Both the position numbers and the translations under genes were made by a program. The notes below the pieces were generated by a model. The model saw nothing but the letters and a program-made list of their open reading frames with translations. It searched no databases and was not told the DNA's origin. A DNA stretch of 64,000 bases from Janthinobacterium lividum (lineage in GTDB: Bacteria; Pseudomonadota; Gammaproteobacteria; Burkholderiales; Burkholderiaceae_D): positions 682,001 through 746,000 of the forward strand of contig NZ_CP075583.1 in NCBI RefSeq assembly GCF_023509035.1, given 5' to 3'. Of the stretch, positions 55,869-64,000 are shown piece by piece (the first letter of the stretch is position 1; each line of letters starts with the position of its first letter).

Positions 55869-57038
55869 TCAAGCCTCGCTGCGGCTGAACAAACGGTCGA
55901 ACAGACCGCGGCTTTCCGTCACGCGGCGCGCCGTCACCAGTTCCACCAGCTCGGCCAGGCTGCGCGCCAGGGCGCTGGTGCGCGACAGCTGCAGCAGCGG
56001 GATGCCCTGGTTGACGGAATCGGTGGCGGCGATGTAATCGTTGGGCACCGTATGCACCACTTCAGCGCCCAGCGCCTGCTCCAGGTCCGCCAGGCGCAGC
56101 CGCCCGCCCTTTTCATAGCGGTTGACGATCAGGCGCAAGCGCTCGCCCGGATAGCCAAGCGAGCGGAAAATGTCGAGCAGGCGGCGCCCGTCGCGGATGT
56201 CGGGCAAGGCCAGCTGCAGCACCGGATAGATGGCGTCGGCGTTGTCGAGCGCGCGCAGCGACAGCGCATCGATCTGGCGTCCCACGTCAAGCACGATGTA
56301 ATCGTAATGCTGGCGCGCCACGGCCAGGATGCGGTCCATGTGCTCGGGCTGCATGTCGACCTTGTGCGCGGGGTCGTCGGCCGCCGCCAGCACGCCGAAG
56401 TTCGGCGTCACATGCACCAGGCACGAGGCGAGAAAGGCGCCATCCATGCGCGCGATCTGGGCGCAGATGTCGGACAGGGTCATGGCCGGCTTCTGGTCCG
56501 AGACATACAGGGTCGCATCGCCGAACTGGCCGTGCAGGTCGATCAAGAGCACCTTGCAGCCGGCCAGGCTGGCCAGCGCATAGGAAAAATTCGTCGACAA
56601 AAAAGTGGCGCCGCTGCCGCCCTTGCACGAGATGAAGGCGAGCACTTTGCCGTCGCGCATCTGCGTCACGCCGGCCTGGATATCGACCCTGTCCATCGCC
56701 TCGTGGAAGGCCTTGTGCACCAGCGGCAGTTGCAGCACTTCGCGCATGCCGGCGCGCATGGCGCGTATCAGGACATCCTGCTGCTGGCCGCGCGTGAGCA
56801 GCATCAGCACGGCCAGCGGATACTGGCGCGCGAGGCGCTCGAGCAGGTCGGCTTCGTCGGCATCGATGCCGCTGGCGTCGACGATCACCAGTTCGGGCGC
56901 TTCGGACAGCATGCGCTCGACGGCGTCGCGCAAGCCGCTGCGCCGTTCCAGCAGCCGCAGCACGGGCATGCGGGCCGCGCCTTGCGCCGCGATTTCATCG
57001 TGCAAGCTGGCGTCGCGGGTAATCATCAAGGCTTTCAT
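55869..57038 (-). CDS. cpaE: Tad pilus ParA/MinD-like localisation ATPase CpaE/TadZ
   Basis: A 389-residue protein. An N-terminal receiver-like pseudo-domain (residues 1-125) precedes a MinD/ParA-type P-loop. The deviant Walker A is KGGSGATFLSTNFS, with Ala and Phe replacing the usual Lys-Thr pair, as in the CpaE group; the switch segment is LLIDLHGQFGDATLYV. CpaE/TadZ places the pilus machine at the cell pole. The ATG at 57038 has AGGAGGGG upstream. Confidence 0.92.
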   Translation of the reverse strand: MKALMITRDASLHDEIAAQGAARMPVLRLLERRSGLRDAVERMLSEAPELVIVDASGIDADEADLLERLARQYPLAVLMLLTRGQQQDVLIRAMRAGMREVLQLPLVHKAFHEAMDRVDIQAGVTQMRDGKVLAFISCKGGSGATFLSTNFSYALASLAGCKVLLIDLHGQFGDATLYVSDQKPAMTLSDICAQIARMDGAFLASCLVHVTPNFGVLAAADDPAHKVDMQPEHMDRILAVARQHYDYIVLDVGRQIDALSLRALDNADAIYPVLQLALPDIRDGRRLLDIFRSLGYPGERLRLIVNRYEKGGRLRLADLEQALGAEVVHTVPNDYIAATDSVNQGIPLLQLSRTSALARSLAELVELVTARRVTESRGLFDRLFSRSEA

Positions 57039-57090
57039 CACCCCTCCTTCATTCAATGCAATACATTCGGCTGCGCCGACGGCTTGGCGC

Positions 57091-57699
57091 TCATGGACAA
57101 AAACCGGGATTGTCCGGATAGCCCAGCGACTCGGCCACCGCCATGGTGGTCCCGCTGGGCAAACGTATGGCCCCTGCGCCGGAGGGAAACATCATCCCCA
57201 GCAGCGGCAGGACGGGCCGGTAGGGCACGCCCTCGCAGCGCGCGCCATTGCTGGGCTGGCACAGGCGTGCGCGCACGAAGCGGATGCAACTGGCGCCATG
57301 CGGGTCGTCCAGGCAATTGATGCGGTTGCGCTGCGGGCAACCGGGCATCACCGTGACCGGTACTGCCGCCAGCGCGGTGCCACCACCGCTTTCCGACAAA
57401 TAATCGATGCGCACATGCGCGTCGCTGATGCCGCCGCCCAGCGGCAGCGTTCCCGGCGTGGCGCGCAACACGGCTTGCGTACGCACGGCCTGCAAGGCGC
57501 CGGCATTGCTGAAATCGGTGACGACGGCAGCGCGCGCCGCACGCCGGGTAATCTCATGCACCATGTTCCACACGTACACGGCGCGCGCCATTTCCAGCAG
57601 GGCAAACAGGAAGAGGAAGAACAGCAGCGCCAGCATGGCGAATTCGACGGCGAAGACACCGCGCTGGCGCTGCCGGCGGAGGCGCAGGTTAATGGACAT
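57091..57699 (-). CDS. tadE: TadE-like minor pilin
   Basis: A 202-residue protein with a prepilin-like start: RQRG, then VFAVEFAMLALLFFLFLFAL with Glu at +5, and a periplasmic domain with four or more cysteines (GCPQRNRINC, RLCQPS) that could be disulfide bonded. TadE-like pseudopilins are cleaved by the TadV peptidase and are needed for Flp pili. It overlaps the preceding gene by 11 bases. Confidence 0.88.
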   Translation of the reverse strand: MSINLRLRRQRQRGVFAVEFAMLALLFFLFLFALLEMARAVYVWNMVHEITRRAARAAVVTDFSNAGALQAVRTQAVLRATPGTLPLGGGISDAHVRIDYLSESGGGTALAAVPVTVMPGCPQRNRINCLDDPHGASCIRFVRARLCQPSNGARCEGVPYRPVLPLLGMMFPSGAGAIRLPSGTTMAVAESLGYPDNPGFCP

Positions 57700-58171
57700 A
57701 GCGCAAGGTCGCGTTGGCGCGCAAGGGTATCGGCGCCAATTGCGGCAACCACTTGCGGGTCAGCGCAGGCAGGAAATCCACCGGCATGTCGGCGGTGACC
57801 TTGATGCGCACCTGCAGCGGCGCCGTCGCGTAACTGCCGCAGGCATAGGAATCGTCGGCATACACGCAGTCCACGTTGACCCATGCGGAATTGATGTTCG
57901 GCCAGCTTTCCACCATCGCCTCGGCCACCATCTGCCGGGCCAGCGCGGCGCCCTGGCTCGCCGTGTCGAACTTGCCCATCTGCGGCAGCGGCATGGTCGC
58001 CATGTAGCGCGCCGCATCGTGCGCGCTTTTTTGCAGGGCCGTGTACACCAGCAGCGCGCGGCCAAACAGCAGCACGAAGGGCAGCAGCCCCATGAAAAAC
58101 AGCAGGATCAGCGCCAGCTCGATGGCGGCGACTCCACCCTCGCGGCGCGCAGTGCGGCAGGGCGGCCTCAT
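57689..58171 (-). CDS. TadE/TadF-like minor pilin
   Basis: A 160-residue pseudopilin-like protein: REGG before VAAIELALILLFFMGLLPFV (Glu at +5), then a small periplasmic part with two cysteines (VDCVYADDSYACGSY). Its position next to the TadE-like gene fits TadF. The ATG at 58171 overlaps the tadG stop codon (ATGA). Confidence 0.87.
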   Translation of the reverse strand: MRPPCRTARREGGVAAIELALILLFFMGLLPFVLLFGRALLVYTALQKSAHDAARYMATMPLPQMGKFDTASQGAALARQMVAEAMVESWPNINSAWVNVDCVYADDSYACGSYATAPLQVRIKVTADMPVDFLPALTRKWLPQLAPIPLRANATLRYVH

Positions 58172-59596
58172 TGCAGCAGCTCCGCGGGGCCGACCAGCGT
58201 CCCCTCGTCCACCAGCCCGGCAAATTCGGCGCTCAATACGCCATTGCTGGCCGGCGCCGTCATGAAGAAGCGGCCGATGCCGCGCACCTGTGCCAGCACG
58301 TCGCTGCCGGGCTGCACGGGACAGGCCAGCAAGGGGATATGCAGCAGGCGCCGCTGCGCCACGCCCGTGTTGCTGGTCGGTGCCGTCTGGAATCCCAGCG
58401 TCTGGTAGGGCGCCGTGGCAGGATAGCTGGACTTGGCGGCCGGCGCGGCCGGGCTGGCCGGATACAGCTTGGGCCAGTCGCTGGTGGCAAACGGCACATA
58501 GCCGCCGGCCGGCTTCGGGTTGCTGTACCTGGCCGCCCTGGAAAACGACCACAGCGGTCCATAACTGCCGACGGCGGGCGGCGTCGCGTTCGATTCCGGG
58601 TCGGCCACGGACAGCAGCGGATTGCCGGTGCTCAGGGCGCTCGGCGCGTCGGGTGCGTTCGTCATCCACCAGCTCGCGGCCGTATTCGGATAGGCGCGGA
58701 TATTCGTGTCGGGTGGCGCCGTGACGGCATGGCAGCCGCTGCCCGCATGCTGGTTGAAGCGCGCATTGAAAGCCGTCCACAGTGCGGCGGGAAAAGGCCG
58801 GTGCACATGTAGCTGGGCGCTGCCGATGCGCGGATACAGCACCGTGCCGCTGCAGACAAACGGCAACACGCTCGCTTCGCCGACCTGCTGCGACGGCCCA
58901 ACCAAGCCCGGCTGGCCCAGCGGATTGAGCACGAAATGTTCGGCCGCCGGGCCGTTCGGATTGAGCTTCAACAAGTTATACGCCACACCGCGGCGAAAGC
59001 CATATTCCAGCAACTCGACGGCCGGCAGCAGTGCCGCATTCGTGCGCGGGCTGGCGGCACTGCCCGACAGTGCGCAGACAGCCAGCGGCATCAGGTGCAA
59101 GCTGGTACGCCCCGCCACGGCGCGCGCCCCCGTGTCCAGGGTGCGCAGCGCTGGCGACCAGGCACCGAGGAACGCCGTCGCCACCCGCCCCAGCGCGGGT
59201 GTAGTGGCCTGCGTATCGACGCGCACGGAACAGCGCCGTGGCGGCGTCGGGCACGGCGCCAGCCGCATGCCACTCGCTGGCAGGCGCCTCTGGCGCGCTG
59301 GCGAAGCGGATACTGGCGTCCGACAGGATGGCACCCTGCATGCGGCGCTGCCATGCGCTCCTGTCGGCCGCACTGTTCTTGGCTTTTTCCACGGCAATGA
59401 GCAGGCCCTCGGGCGTGCCCACCAGCTCCGCGGCGGCCGCCAGCGCCGCGTTGTCGGCCAGGTTCTGCAGTTCCGTCTTGCGGCCGATGACCTGGCCCAC
59501 ATCGAGCGCCAGGCCGATAAAGCCCAGCACCACGATGAGCAGGATGGAAAAGGCGATCAGCATCGCGCCGCGCTGACCCTGGCGTCTATTTGCCAT
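58168..59596 (-). CDS. tadG: TadG-like pilus protein, frame broken by a CG deletion
   Basis: A membrane-anchored protein of about 476 residues when repaired. The N-terminal TadG region is QRGAMLIAFSILLIVVLGF followed by LALDVGQVIGRKTELQNLAD (PF13400-type). The long C-terminal part is in another frame. At the CG run 59222-59226 restoring one CG joins LFRARVDTQATTPALGRV. The C-terminal part is Pro/Ala/Ser-rich without a clear von Willebrand motif. It overlaps the preceding lipoprotein gene by 11 bases. Confidence 0.85.
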
Positions 59597-59888
59597 TGCC
59601 GCCTCCCAGCATGAACTGCACCGGCTGCGGCGCCTGGCCGTTCGGTTCGACGAACGACGCGCGGTAGCGCTGCATGACGGCGTGCGCGCTGGGGCCGTCG
59701 AGGCCGTCCGCCGGCGTGCGCTTGCCCGCGCTGGCCGGATCGCGCACCTGCTGCGCCACGGCCATGCGCACGGCGTCGCCGAAGCGCCGGTCCAGCTGCG
59801 GCGTGCTGCCGTTTGCGCAGGCGGCCAGCTGCGAGGCCAGGGCCAGGGTTGCCAGGCGCCGCAGCAACGTCAAGAGTGAGTTCGGCAT
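59586..59888 (-). CDS. Small Tad-locus lipoprotein
   Basis: A 100-residue lipoprotein with signal and lipobox LAAC (residues 21-24). The mature part contains DRRFGDAVRMAVAQQVRDPA, an amphipathic helix, and a Gly/Asn-rich C-terminus (FMLGGGNGK). Similar small lipoproteins sit between the secretin and tadG in betaproteobacterial tad loci, perhaps as the CpaD counterpart or secretin pilotin. I do not assign a symbol. Confidence 0.75.
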   Translation of the reverse strand: MPNSLLTLLRRLATLALASQLAACANGSTPQLDRRFGDAVRMAVAQQVRDPASAGKRTPADGLDGPSAHAVMQRYRASFVEPNGQAPQPVQFMLGGGNGK

Positions 59889-59904
59889 GGCGTATCTTCC
59901 CGTC

Positions 59905-61350
59905 TCATTTCAACTCGAAACCGTTGGCCGCGCGCAGTGGCGGCAGGGGTGGCGGCACGGAGCCTTCCATCTTGCCGCCCAACATCAAGTCCGTGCGCGA
60001 GGGCGGCGCCAGCTGCGCCGTCGGCAGCACGGCATCGGCCGGCAAGGGTTTGACCAGGTGCGCGGTGATGACGAACAGCAACTCCGTGCGGTCGTGCTGG
60101 AAATCCGTGCTGCGAAACAGCGCACCGAGGATAGGCACTTCGCTGAGCCAGGGCACACCCGTGATGTTGCTCACCTGGTTGTTCTTGATCAAGCCGCCGA
60201 TGGCGTAGCTCTGGCCGTCGTACAGCTGCACCGTGGTCGAGGCGCGCCGCGTGGTGATGACGGGCAAAATTGAGCGCCCGCTGACGCCGGCAGCGGAAAT
60301 GCCGACCCCCTCGCGCGATAGTTCCGACACTTCCGGCGCCACCTTCAAATTGATGCGTCCGCCCGACAGCACGGTGGGCGTGAAGCGCAGGCCGACGCCA
60401 TACTCGCGCTCTTCCAGGGTGATCTTGTTGTTGTCCTGGCCGACGGGAATGAAGATCTTGCCGCCGGCCAAAAAACTGCCCTCTTGCCCGCTGATCGCCA
60501 TCACTGTCGGTTCGGCCAGGATGCGCACCAGGCCATCCTGTTTCTGCGCCTCGATGGTCAGCTGCTGGCGGCCATTCGACTTGCGCACGTCGAGCAAGCC
60601 ATTGGCCGTACCGCTGAGGAAATTCGACAGCAAGGTGGTGGCCCAGCTGCCGGAAGCGAAGCGCAAGGTGGCGCCCACTTCCAGCCGTTCCAGCAGGGAC
60701 TTCGACACTTCGGCGATCTGCACGGCCAGCATCACTTGCTGCGGCGCGCTGACGTCGAGCATGTTGATGATGCGGCTGTGCGCGCCACCCGCGCCGCCAG
60801 CGGGCGCCGTGGCGGCGACCGGCATGGCGGCGCCATCGGCAGGCTTGGGCAGCGCCAGCGGCACCGTAGCGCGGCGCACATAGGCGTGCGCCAGCTCGAC
60901 GGCGCGCAGCACGGCGCCCGCATCCTGTACCGTGCCCGACAGCACCAGGGTGTCGGCCACGGCCGTGACGCGGATGGCTTTTTCTTCCGGCATGAGTGCC
61001 GCCAGGGTCGTTTGCAAGCCGGCCGGATCCATGCTGACGCTGACGTTCACCACGCTGCACAGGCCGCTGCGGCCCTGGATGATCATGTTGGTGCTGCCCA
61101 CGTCGACGCCGACCACATATAAAGTGTCGGGCGCGACCAGCATGGCTTGCAGCACGGCCGGATTGCCGACGCTGCGCTGTTGTACCGCTTCAGGCAGGCG
61201 CAGCATGCTCGACTTGCCCACCTGTAGTTGCAGGTTGCCGGGCGCGGCCGCTTCACCGCCGCAGCGCAGGCCAGGATCGGCGGCCGCGCCGGCAAGCGGC
61301 GACAGCAGGCAGCACAGTATCAGCAGGGCGCGGTTCATGAGCGTGTCCAT
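59905..61350 (-). CDS. cpaC: Flp pilus secretin CpaC/RcpA
   Basis: The outer-membrane secretin of the Tad machine, 481 residues. A signal peptide precedes a pilus-type N-terminal domain (LQLQVGKSSMLRLPEAVQQR, then VGSTNMIIQGRSG), a BON-like domain (VTAVADTLVLSGTVQDAG) and the secretin core (GQEGSFLAGGKIFIPVG; YAIGGLIKNNQVSNITGVPW; LLFVITAHLV). An alternative start is the ATG at 61338. Confidence 0.94.
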   Translation of the reverse strand: MDTLMNRALLILCCLLSPLAGAAADPGLRCGGEAAAPGNLQLQVGKSSMLRLPEAVQQRSVGNPAVLQAMLVAPDTLYVVGVDVGSTNMIIQGRSGLCSVVNVSVSMDPAGLQTTLAALMPEEKAIRVTAVADTLVLSGTVQDAGAVLRAVELAHAYVRRATVPLALPKPADGAAMPVAATAPAGGAGGAHSRIINMLDVSAPQQVMLAVQIAEVSKSLLERLEVGATLRFASGSWATTLLSNFLSGTANGLLDVRKSNGRQQLTIEAQKQDGLVRILAEPTVMAISGQEGSFLAGGKIFIPVGQDNNKITLEEREYGVGLRFTPTVLSGGRINLKVAPEVSELSREGVGISAAGVSGRSILPVITTRRASTTVQLYDGQSYAIGGLIKNNQVSNITGVPWLSEVPILGALFRSTDFQHDRTELLFVITAHLVKPLPADAVLPTAQLAPPSRTDLMLGGKMEGSVPPPLPPLRAANGFELK

Positions 61351-61365
61351 GGTTGAGCAAGGCAG

Positions 61366-62220
61366 CTAAAAACATTCGCGCGACTGGCGCGTCCCGTCGA
61401 TGACGCCGCTGCACAGGCGCGTCGCTTCCGGCTGCGCCTTGAGCACGCGCGCCGGACGCGGCGCCACGGCCAGCACGGGCGCGGCGGCAGGAGCGGGCTC
61501 GGCTTCGTGCGGTCCGCCCAGCAAGGTCAGCTTGGTAGCGCCCGCCGTCACGCCCGGCTGCGGATCGACCTGGTTGCGCAACACCAGCGACAGGCTGCCC
61601 ACGCTGCGCGCCAGGTCCAGGTTTTCCGCCTGTTCCGGCGTCACTTCCAGGGTCACCGCATTGACCACGCGCGGCTTGGTCTCGTCGCGCCCCACTTCCT
61701 GCGCCACGGCCAGCACGAGGATGCGTTCGAGCACGATCTTGGAGATGTTGCGGCTTTGCGGAAACGCGCGGTCGCCGGCATCCTGCTGGGTGCTCACGAT
61801 GATGTCGACATAGTTGCCCGGCAAGGCGAAGCCGGCGACGCCGATCACATCGTTGACGCGCACGGTGATGGCGCGCCGCCCTTCCGTGATCAGGGCCGAC
61901 AGGCCGCCCAGGGTGCCAGCCGGCGCCAGCTTGGCCTCGCTCAGCGGCTCGCCGCGCAGTACGCTGGTTTTCAGCACTCGTCCCGCCAGTTTCGCAGGGT
62001 CTTGCAGCGCGCCCTGCGGCAAGCTTTCCGCCGGCCATTCGGCCAGGCGCAGCATCTCAGGCGTCAGACGCTGGCCCAGGTTGACATCGCTGGCGGCCAC
62101 GACGATCTTGCCCTTGCCGGCCGGTGTCTGGCCCAGCAGCCAGTGCGAGGCCAGCAGCACGGCCAGCAGGCCCAGCACCACCGCCAGGCCCATCATCAAG
62201 AGGGCGCGCCGGTTTTTCAT
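61366..62220 (-). CDS. cpaB: Flp pilus assembly protein CpaB/RcpC
   Basis: A 284-residue protein with one N-terminal membrane helix (residues 7-28), then an SAF domain (about 45-110, VVAASDVNLGQRLTPEMLRL) and an RcpC-type domain (AITVRVNDVIGVAGFALPGN YVDI with NVIVST-like strand). It acts with the secretin in the periplasm. The ATG at 62220 overlaps the upstream ATPase stop codon (ATGA). Confidence 0.93.
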   Translation of the reverse strand: MKNRRALLMMGLAVVLGLLAVLLASHWLLGQTPAGKGKIVVAASDVNLGQRLTPEMLRLAEWPAESLPQGALQDPAKLAGRVLKTSVLRGEPLSEAKLAPAGTLGGLSALITEGRRAITVRVNDVIGVAGFALPGNYVDIIVSTQQDAGDRAFPQSRNISKIVLERILVLAVAQEVGRDETKPRVVNAVTLEVTPEQAENLDLARSVGSLSLVLRNQVDPQPGVTAGATKLTLLGGPHEAEPAPAAAPVLAVAPRPARVLKAQPEATRLCSGVIDGTRQSRECF

Positions 62221-63590
62221 GCGATACGCTCGCACAGGCTGGCGGCCGGCATGTCGCAGCTGGCAAACAGGCTGCTCCAGGCCTGTTCCAGGGCGCCCAC
62301 CGTCAAGCGCGCTTCGCTGCCGGCAAAGCCGGCGAAGTCGCCTATGCGCGCCAGCAATTCCTGCGGATAGCTGGCCAGCAAGGGCCGTCCCTGCGCGCCA
62401 TGCAACTGCAGCAAATGGTTCAGCGCCAGCTCGTCGATGGCCATGCCGGCCAGGCGGCATTGCTGGCGGAACAGGGCGCGATAGGCGCTCTCGGCCAGCG
62501 GCCCCACCTGCACCTTGTAGCCGATGCGGCGCAGCAAGGCGGCGTCAAACAGCTCGCCCGGCGGCACATTCGTGACCAGCACGAGGGCGTTGTCGAATGG
62601 CACGCTGATCTGCACGCCACCGGGCAAGCCCAGCTGGTCGCTACCGCGCGCCAGCGGCTGCATCAGCCGCGTCAGCAGTGCTTGCGCACCCAGGTGCTGA
62701 CGACCCAGGTCGTCGATGATCAGCATGCCATTGTTGGCGCGCACATGGGGCGGCGCCTGGTAGCAGCCGCCGCTGGCGTCATGGCGCAGCTCCAGCATGC
62801 CGGCGTCGAGCTCTGCGCCCACGTGGATCACGGGGCGCTGGCACAGCACCCAGCGGATGTCCGTGCTGCGCCGCTCCAGCGCCTGGCGCGCATGGCTGAC
62901 ATGCTGCGGCGCGGGCGGCAGGTGCTGGGCCGGATCGTACAATTGGATGATGTCCTGGCCGACGACGATGGCGTAGGGCACGGCCACCAGCCCGTGCAGC
63001 AATTGTCCCAGCTGCAGCGCCAGGGTCGACTTGCCGCTGCCGGGCGGACCGTACAGCAGCAGCGAGCGCCCCGAATGCAGGGCCGCACCGACCACGTCGA
63101 GCATGCCCGGTCCCGCATGGGCGCCGCCCAGCACGGCGGCCAGGTCATCGCTGCCGACGCGCTGTTCCTGCGCCAGCCACGACTGGCGCGCCACCATGGC
63201 GCGGTACGCTTCCAGGGTGACGGGGGCGGCGCCGATATATGCGCAGCGTTCGAGGAAGATGCTGGCGCGCTGCTTGCCGGCGCTCGTCAGCTGGTACTGC
63301 ACGTCGATCTCGGATTCGCCGCGCCAGGCCACTTCGGCCATCTGCTCCGTCACCATGAAATCGAGTACTTCGCGCAAGACATTGATCGACAGGCGCAAGC
63401 GCGTCGTCAGTGCGGACAGATGCGTCTTGCCGCTCACAAACATCAGCTTGGCGATCAGTTCGACGACCAGGGGCCGCTCCAGTCCCGTTTCACGCAAGCT
63501 CTTCGGCTGAGGCGGCAAGGGCGGCATCAGGTTCGCATCGGCTGGACGCGGCGCACTCTCGGTGCTCAGGGAATAAACGACCTCGGTCAT
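62217..63590 (-). CDS. Tad-operon AAA+ ATPase with N-terminal winged-helix region
   Basis: A 457-residue cytoplasmic protein not part of the canonical Tad set. Residues 40-110 look like a winged helix (LVVELIAKLMFVSGKTHLSA; QYQLTSAGKQRA). The AAA core has Walker A GPPGSGKST (181-189), Walker B GMLIIDDLG and a sensor-1 LVLVTNV motif. LRRIGYKVQVGPLAESAY matches the lid. It is translationally coupled to cpaB (ATGA overlap) and preceded by cpaA. It may remodel or regulate the pilus machine; function is inferred from position only. Confidence 0.8.
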   Translation of the reverse strand: MTEVVYSLSTESAPRPADANLMPPLPPQPKSLRETGLERPLVVELIAKLMFVSGKTHLSALTTRLRLSINVLREVLDFMVTEQMAEVAWRGESEIDVQYQLTSAGKQRASIFLERCAYIGAAPVTLEAYRAMVARQSWLAQEQRVGSDDLAAVLGGAHAGPGMLDVVGAALHSGRSLLLYGPPGSGKSTLALQLGQLLHGLVAVPYAIVVGQDIIQLYDPAQHLPPAPQHVSHARQALERRSTDIRWVLCQRPVIHVGAELDAGMLELRHDASGGCYQAPPHVRANNGMLIIDDLGRQHLGAQALLTRLMQPLARGSDQLGLPGGVQISVPFDNALVLVTNVPPGELFDAALLRRIGYKVQVGPLAESAYRALFRQQCRLAGMAIDELALNHLLQLHGAQGRPLLASYPQELLARIGDFAGFAGSEARLTVGALEQAWSSLFASCDMPAASLCERIA

Positions 63591-63683
63591 GCTGCGTCTC
63601 CAAGCCGGTTAAGACTGCATTGAACAGAATTCATTCTAGCGAGCAGGGACTGGCGCCCATTGATTCAAAGCAATGAATACCAA

Positions 63684-64000
63684 TCAGAAATAATGCCGCC
63701 CTTGCACCACCAGGCAGCCCAGTGCAATGGCCAGTCCGTACGGCATATTGCCCACGCTGGCGCCGCTGCCCAGTGCGTTTGGCGCCAGGGGGATGCCAGC
63801 CATGCGCGCGATCATCGGCCACAGCAGCTGTCGCAGATTAGCGAGGCAGGCGCCCCACTTGCGCTGGTACGTGATCATCAGCACGGCCATCACGCCGCCC
63901 AGCACAAACGTGGCGAAACAAATCAGCAGCACGGGCCAGGGACCGGCAAAGGCGCCCACCATGGCGATCAGCTTGACGTCGCCGGCGGCCATGCCGCGCA
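63684..64000 (-). CDS. cpaA: Prepilin peptidase CpaA/TadV, C-terminal part (cut by window edge)
   Basis: The C-terminal 105 residues of an A24-type prepilin peptidase, which processes Flp pilin and TadE/F-type pseudopilins in the inner membrane. The second catalytic Asp is in GMAAGDVKLIAMVGAF, with an Ala where the GxGD motif usually has its first Gly. Hydrophobic helices follow (WPVLLICFATFVLGGVMAVL and YGLAIALGCLVV). The first catalytic Asp and N-terminus lie beyond the window, probably after an flp pilin gene. Confidence 0.88.
   Translation of the reverse strand, partial: RGMAAGDVKLIAMVGAFAGPWPVLLICFATFVLGGVMAVLMITYQRKWGACLANLRQLLWPMIARMAGIPLAPNALGSGASVGNMPYGLAIALGCLVVQGRHYF

Overview
The window is about 62% GC and reads as chromosomal DNA of a betaproteobacterium of the Oxalobacteraceae (Janthinobacterium/Massilia type). 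This is inferred from the gene content and order: metK/ahcY/metF with a SAH riboswitch, dapF-DUF484-xerC, petABC-sspAB, a gspGHIJKLMN-DEFC operon, a PEP-CTERM protein and a betaproteobacterial Tad (Flp pilus) locus. No species is claimed.

Layout. 1-5.1 kb: methyl cycle and one-carbon genes (end of a 5-formyl-THF cyclo-ligase, metF, ahcY behind a SAH riboswitch, metK). 5.2-12.7 kb: two lipid A type acyltransferases, dapF, a Sel1/TPR protein, a porin, DUF484 and xerC. 12.8-18.8 kb: a CobW-type zinc GTPase, dksA, the HslVU protease, an outer-membrane barrel and an XRE regulator. 18.8-32.1 kb: a patatin/beta-barrel protein and a complete type II secretion operon. 32.2-42.7 kb: moeB, ctpA, an EnvC-like murein hydrolase activator, gpmA, rhodanese, grxC, secB, SH3 protein, gpsA, cupin, DUF2461, a DegQ-like protease and mscL. 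42.9-47.5 kb: the cytochrome bc1 operon, sspA/sspB and tRNA-Thr(TGT). 47.6-48.9 kb: a two-gene insert of about 50% GC holding a trypsin-like protease and a small overlapping partner. 49.1-51.4 kb: dodecin, two small unknowns and a PEP-CTERM protein. 51.4-64 kb: a Tad pilus operon on the minus strand, running off the right edge.

Two points stand out. First, eight reading frames are each broken once by a 1-2 base indel, and all but two lie in a homopolymer or a CG dinucleotide run: metK, the second acyltransferase, hslU, a small ORF after hslU, gspG, tadB, cpaF and tadG. Essential genes are among them, so uncorrected sequencing error is the simplest explanation, and I annotate these as whole genes. 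Second, the best candidate for something undescribed is the low-GC protease plus small-protein pair beside tRNA-Thr. Other items are a dispersed palindromic repeat of about 100 bp (two copies 38 kb apart), an operator-like inverted repeat upstream of the type II secretion operon, and an unusual winged-helix/AAA+ ATPase inside the Tad operon.
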